From Magnetospira sp. (GTDB lineage Bacteria > Pseudomonadota > Alphaproteobacteria > Rhodospirillales > Magnetospiraceae), in the NCBI GenBank assembly GCA_028277325.1, contig JANQGL010000457.1, positions 1 through 6,179 of the forward strand: a stretch of DNA of 6,179 nucleotides. Direction: 5' to 3'. Below, one piece after another: positions 6,041-6,179 of the stretch (positions within the stretch are counted from its first letter, which is position 1; each line of letters opens with the position of its first letter). The translations under genes were made by a program, and so were the position numbers. The notes under the pieces were generated by a model. It saw only the letters and a program-made list of their open reading frames with translations, was not told the origin of the DNA and ran no database searches.

Positions 6041-6090
6041 AAAAGTAACGATTTATTCAGTATGTTGTCAGAAAATTGAAGATTATGGCA
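6041..6090. other. AT-rich segment after the operon
   Basis: Only 14 of these 50 bases are G or C, in a window that is otherwise very GC-rich. The segment holds no open frame of note and no clear terminator. The only symmetry seen is TACTG (6031-6035) with CAGTA (6058-6062), which is too weak and wide to matter. It starts 13 bases after the operon stop codon. It may be the left end of an inserted element or a promoter-rich spacer for the gene starting at 6155. Confidence 0.5.
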
Positions 6091-6098
6091 TGGCCCGC

Positions 6099-6147
6099 CC
6101 CCTCCTTGGGGAGCCAGGATGGCTCCTGGATTGCAGCGAAGGAGGGG
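6099..6147 (+). promoter_or_regulatory. Structured leader that masks a ribosome binding site
   Basis: CCCCTCCTT (6099-6107) pairs perfectly with AAGGAGGGG (6139-6147), a 9-bp stem whose right arm is the ribosome binding site of the gene starting at 6155. Inside it, two alternative 6-bp hairpins compete: GGAGCC/GGCTCC (6110-6115, 6121-6126) and CCAGGA/TCCTGG (6114-6119, 6124-6129). The fold would hide the binding site in RNA, a common way to hold back transposase synthesis. It could alternatively be part of the structured noncoding end from which IS110 elements make their guide (bridge) RNA. The pairing is seen directly; both roles are inferred. Confidence 0.5.
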
Positions 6148-6154
6148 ACGGACC

Positions 6155-6179
6155 ATGGGAATCGTTACGCTGGGGCTGG
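6155..6179 (+). CDS. Start of a possible IS110-family transposase (cut by window edge)
   Basis: Eight codons are visible, reading MGIVTLGL, and the next codon begins with G. The GGAGGGG ribosome binding site at 6141-6147 stands seven bases before the ATG. The residues resemble the usual opening of IS110-family DEDD transposases, where a short start is followed by a T-x-G-[IVL]-D-[LV]-[AG]-K strand that carries the first catalytic aspartate. Here the ninth codon, starting with G, would be that aspartate if the match is right. Support is limited to eight residues, the local base-composition break and the structured leader. An unrelated gene with a similar start cannot be excluded. Confidence 0.4.

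Noticed and set aside
4315..6156. A 613-residue open frame on the - strand opposite the fused oxidoreductase
   Set aside because: It is composition-driven: high third-position GC keeps the opposite frame open. Its translation is rich in H, V, A, G and D with no domain motifs, while the + strand frame carries clear FAD and iron-sulfur motifs.
1..6179. CRISPR array, tRNA, rRNA or riboswitch
   Set aside because: No regularly spaced direct repeats, cloverleaf-like segment or recognisable conserved aptamer core was seen on either strand.

Overview
The window comes from a very GC-rich bacterium. Codon use, gene content and a CGCGGGAATGACC-type intergenic palindrome suggest a proteobacterium, perhaps an alphaproteobacterium of the Rhodospirillales type. 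That placement is inference only. Four complete genes on the + strand form a compact 2-oxoacid oxidoreductase operon (1521-6027). Two complete genes on the - strand form a separate, divergently transcribed pair (135-1318).

Left part (1-1318). After a small hairpin (7-24) and a compound palindromic repeat (75-131) come two - strand genes joined by an ATGA stop/start overlap. The downstream one is a GmhB/HisB-N-like HAD phosphatase, probably in heptose or other surface-sugar metabolism. Its metal-binding loop has lost the usual second cysteine pair. The upstream one is a 172-residue protein whose layout resembles a shrunken short-chain dehydrogenase/reductase (SDR) without the catalytic motifs. 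Region 1319-1520 is the divergent promoter region. It holds a plausible sigma70-like promoter for the - strand pair and two interlocking short inverted repeats just upstream of the + strand operon.

Central part (1521-6027). The order is gamma (PorG-like), alpha (PorA-like), beta (PorB-like, with thiamine diphosphate site and four cluster cysteines), then one 563-residue protein. That protein joins a GltD-like FAD/NAD(P) oxidoreductase to a PorD-like 2x[4Fe-4S] ferredoxin domain. No separate delta (ferredoxin) gene is present, so the fusion probably supplies it. Together the four proteins would oxidise a 2-oxoacid with CoA to acyl-CoA and CO2. Electrons would pass from the beta-subunit cluster through the ferredoxin domain and FAD to NAD(P)+. 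This resembles the five-subunit phenylglyoxylate:NAD+ oxidoreductase (Pad) type with two subunits merged. The substrate (pyruvate, phenylglyoxylate or another 2-oxoacid) cannot be fixed from sequence alone.

Right end (6028-6179). Directly after the operon the base composition falls sharply (14 G/C in the 50 bases 6041-6090). A strongly structured segment follows (6099-6147) in which the ribosome binding site of the next gene is paired into a 9-bp stem. The next gene starts at 6155 and only eight codons are visible. They resemble the N-terminus of IS110-family transposases, so the operon may be bordered by an IS110-like element. Overall the gene families are known ones. The points most worth a second look are the fused electron-transfer subunit with its rearranged cysteines, the degenerate SDR-like gene and the structured leader at the right edge.
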